This document shows, one piece after another, positions 14,713 through 16,330 of a DNA stretch of 16,330 nt. This DNA comes from JAZMZS01 sp045586105 (GTDB lineage: Bacteria; Bacillota; Clostridia; Oscillospirales; CAG-272). The translations under genes were made by a program, and so were the position numbers. The DNA lies in contig JAZMZS010000215.1 of assembly GCA_045586105.1 (NCBI GenBank), forward strand, positions 1 through 16,330, read 5' to 3'. Under the pieces are notes generated by a model, which saw nothing but the letters and a program-made list of their open reading frames with translations, searched no databases and was not told the DNA's origin. Every line of letters begins with the position of its first letter. Position 1 is the stretch's first letter.

Positions 14713-14940
14713 TCAGTCATCAAGTCTCGAGCTGACCGCTCTCTCTTCGTTTGGACGGAACAAAAGAGATATACACCAGATACCGCACAAAGCAACAAGT
14801 GTATAGACTATTCTTGCTCCTACAGATGCCTGACCTCCGAAGATCCACGCAACAAGATCAAACTTAAATAGCCCGATAGAACCCCAATTTAATGCTCCTA
14901 CTATTGTAAGAGCCAATGCGAGTCTGTCAAATATCATCAT
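14713..14940 (-). CDS. DUF378-family small membrane protein
   Basis: 75 aa with two hydrophobic helices (about 5-20 and 38-58) joined by LNWGSIGLFKFDLVAWIFG (18-36). The NWG--GLF-FDLVA-IFG pattern is the hallmark of DUF378/YuzA proteins, of unknown function. The start is the ATG at 14940, with GGAGG at 14954-14950, giving a normal-length member; a longer reading frame to 14979 has no ribosome site and would cover that GGAGG. TATAAT occurs on the minus strand at 15010-15005 without a good -35 partner. The C terminus is charged (RPNEERAVSSRLDD). Confidence 0.85.
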   Translation of the reverse strand: MMIFDRLALALTIVGALNWGSIGLFKFDLVAWIFGGQASVGARIVYTLVALCGIWCISLLFRPNEERAVSSRLDD

Positions 14941-15022
14941 GTGTAATTTCCTCCAGAAAAAATATGCTTTTTCAGCCATATATATTTTTTGATTTTACAA
15001 GGAAATTATACATATGTTTTTA

Positions 15023-15703
15023 TCAATTGTTTAAATGAGCGGATAATTTATCCATGGCGCCCTTTTCGATCCTCGAGACGTACGAACGTGATATGTTCAA
15101 CCTGCTCGCGACCTCTCTTTGTGTCAAAGGATCATTCCCGTCAAGACCGAAACGCATGACTACGATCTCTCTTTCCCTGCGGTTAAGAATACTTCCGATC
15201 AGCTCCTGTGCTCTTTTTATGTTTATCTTTTTGTCAATATCTTCGGCTATAGTGTCGTCAACGCTTATTATATCGATATATGTAAGAGGATTTCCATCCT
15301 TATCTATATCTATAGTTTCATTTATGGATACTTCGCTCTGGAGCTTTTTTTGCGAGCGGAAATACATCAGGATCTCATTTTGTATGCATTTAGCAGCATA
15401 AGTAGCAAAACGAGCTCCGCACTCGACCTTAAATGAATCGATCGCTTTTATCAATCCAATACTTCCAATTGAAATAAGATCCTCCTCGCTTGCATGTGAC
15501 GAATAATATTTTCTTACAATGTGTGCAACAAGTCTCAGATTGTGTTCGATAAGCCTGCCTCTTGCTTCTCCATCCCCCTTGAGCATCTTTTTGAATTCCT
15601 CAGCCTCCTCTTTTTTTCCGAGAGGAGGAGGAAACTGTCTGCCGTTTGAAACACCGAGTAAAAGATATATATAGTTTAGTGCTATATATGCCGCATTGTT
15701 CAT
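15023..15703 (-). CDS. sigK: RNA polymerase sporulation sigma factor, sigma-K type
   Basis: 226 aa sigma-70 family protein lacking region 1. Residues 1-22 are a hydrophobic leader (AAYIALNYIYLLLGV) followed by FPPPL (24-28), matching pro-sigma-K, in which a leader of about 20 residues is removed by the SpoIVFB protease. Region 2 is at about 52-116 (NLRLVAHIVRKYY, DLISIGSIGLIKAI, FATYAAKCIQNEIL). Region 4 is at about 165-222 with the helix-turn-helix TQREVASRLNISRSYVSRIE (194-213). Sigma-K directs late mother-cell genes in spore formation. Sigma-E is the close alternative, but the leader and FPPPL favour sigma-K. The start is ATG 15703, six bases after GGAGG; upstream in-frame codons to 15799 run through a terminator hairpin and are excluded. 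The gene is intact, not split by a skin-type element. Confidence 0.88.
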   Translation of the reverse strand: MNNAAYIALNYIYLLLGVSNGRQFPPPLGKKEEAEEFKKMLKGDGEARGRLIEHNLRLVAHIVRKYYSSHASEEDLISIGSIGLIKAIDSFKVECGARFATYAAKCIQNEILMYFRSQKKLQSEVSINETIDIDKDGNPLTYIDIISVDDTIAEDIDKKINIKRAQELIGSILNRREREIVVMRFGLDGNDPLTQREVASRLNISRSYVSRIEKGAMDKLSAHLNN

Positions 15704-15743
15704 AAAAAACCTCCGCATAAACTGATACCAGTATATGCGGAGG
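15704..15743 (-). terminator. Terminator of the upstream gene that also holds the sigK ribosome site
   Basis: On the minus strand, CCTCCGCATA (15743-15734) pairs perfectly with TATGCGGAGG (15719-15710), with an inner 4-bp helix (ACTG/CAGT) above an A-A mismatch, and is followed by T6 (15709-15704). The next bases are the sigK ATG. The GGAGG of the 3' arm is at correct distance to be the sigK Shine-Dalgarno. Confidence 0.85.
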
Positions 15744-15774
15744 AGGCTTGTTTGGTTGTATGTCCGAGATAATA

Positions 15775-16330
15775 TCAGCCGAGCTTTATGAGAGGCCACT
15801 CGGATGCATCACTTATTGACATGTTTCCTATCGAATCACTCTCGAGCTTTCCGTCAGCGCTGTCGGTATTATACAAAACAGGACAGAATACAAGAGCATC
15901 AGAGCCAAAGACGGACTTCGGTATGCCGATCTCAATTACATACCCCTTATCCCTATCCTTGAATTCATCTGCAGTACCGTTGATAGCGACCGATGCCTGT
16001 ATATTTTCTTTAGCTATCTTAATACCGCCCTTGTTGATACTGATCTTTCCGCCTACGGATACTCCGAAGTTACAGTATTTTCCTGTTGCGCTGTTACCGA
16101 TAAGGAAATTGATCTTATCTTCCGAGGAAACAAAATAGTCAAGTACCTCAGCAGAAAAGTATACGTTATTATCGTCCTGCGAAACTCTTATAGATGCCTG
16201 AGCCTGAGACTCGCTTCCGACAAAAAATGCCTGATCGATCCCTTCCCAATCAGAAAGATCTCCGTCTGCGTTAACGCTTATCTTTTTTGCATCTATAGTA
16301 TGGTCGAGAATAAACTTTCCAACATATATA
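15775..16330 (-). CDS. C-terminal part of a protein with a CBM9/DOMON-like domain (5' end outside window)
   Basis: The open frame enters from the right edge and ends with TGA at 15777-15775, giving the last ~185 residues. It contains ISVNADGDLSDWEGI, the usual beginning of CBM9/DOMON-like sugar-binding domains, then VGSESQAQASIRVSQDDNNV-YFSAEVLD (given in parts), a beta-rich middle, YVIEIGIPKSVFG, and ends ASEWPLIKLG. Such domains cap secreted glycoside hydrolases, so the missing N terminus may be catalytic. The spacing LG/VG...S-AQ...D...Y...LD resembles the C-terminal domain of the propeller protein at 8659-10365. Its transcript ends at the hairpin 15743-15704, before sigK. Catalytic function cannot be judged from this part. 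Confidence 0.8.
   Translation of the reverse strand, partial: IYVGKFILDHTIDAKKISVNADGDLSDWEGIDQAFFVGSESQAQASIRVSQDDNNVYFSAEVLDYFVSSEDKINFLIGNSATGKYCNFGVSVGGKISINKGGIKIAKENIQASVAINGTADEFKDRDKGYVIEIGIPKSVFGSDALVFCPVLYNTDSADGKLESDSIGNMSISDASEWPLIKLG

Noticed and set aside
15755..15762. Minus-strand CATACAAC resembling a sigma-E -10 element before sigK
   Set aside because: The only ATATT-like -35 candidate is about 8 nt away instead of about 14, so spacing does not fit, and the resulting RNA would still contain the terminator hairpin.
15704..15799. 32-codon N-terminal extension of sigK
   Set aside because: It reads through the terminator stem and the end of the upstream gene; the ATG after GGAGG-T6 gives a standard pro-sigma-K N terminus.

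Overview
The window reads as chromosome from a Gram-positive, low-to-moderate GC, spore-forming member of the Clostridia, probably a gut Oscillospirales-like lineage. This is inferred, not proven. The support is GGAGG-type ribosome sites, a T-box leader on an aminoacyl-tRNA synthetase operon, GatCAB, SdpR/SdpI, U-tailed intrinsic terminators and a pro-sigma-K-like sporulation sigma factor.

Left part (1-5482): an array of five small hairpins separated by GTGAAAT/ATTTCAC words is followed by a terminator. A consensus promoter and an Asp-type T-box riboswitch then drive aspS-gatC-gatA-gatB. AspRS carries the His31-Gly-Gly signature of non-discriminating enzymes, so the operon makes sense as an indirect (transamidation) route to Asn-tRNA. 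The GatA is short (389 aa). By eye alignment it has lost the catalytic Lys, the cis-Ser and both glutamine-binding residues while keeping the fold and the nucleophile-type Ser. It looks like a glutaminase-dead GatA in an otherwise intact operon, and it is the most unusual item here.

Middle part (5483-11500): an autoregulated operon with a good sigma-A-type promoter and a 12-3-12 inverted-repeat operator encodes an SdpR-like ArsR repressor, an SdpI-type membrane protein with an extra C-terminal domain, and an ABC-2 exporter (ATPase and permease). On the minus strand follows a 568-aa sialidase-like beta-propeller protein with Asp boxes, a C-terminal carbohydrate-binding-like domain and no signal peptide. 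Divergent from it is a 309-aa protein with three S1 RNA-binding repeats.

Right part (11505-16330, all minus strand): a compact operon tetR - SDR oxidoreductase - ABC ATPase - ABC permease, with 4-bp overlaps and overlapping palindromic operators at its promoter. Then come a small DUF378 membrane protein, sigK with a hydrophobic pro-peptide-like N terminus, and the 3' end of a gene whose product carries a CBM9/DOMON-like domain related to the one on the propeller protein. The terminator of that last gene contains the Shine-Dalgarno of sigK in its 3' arm, so termination and sigK translation are structurally linked.
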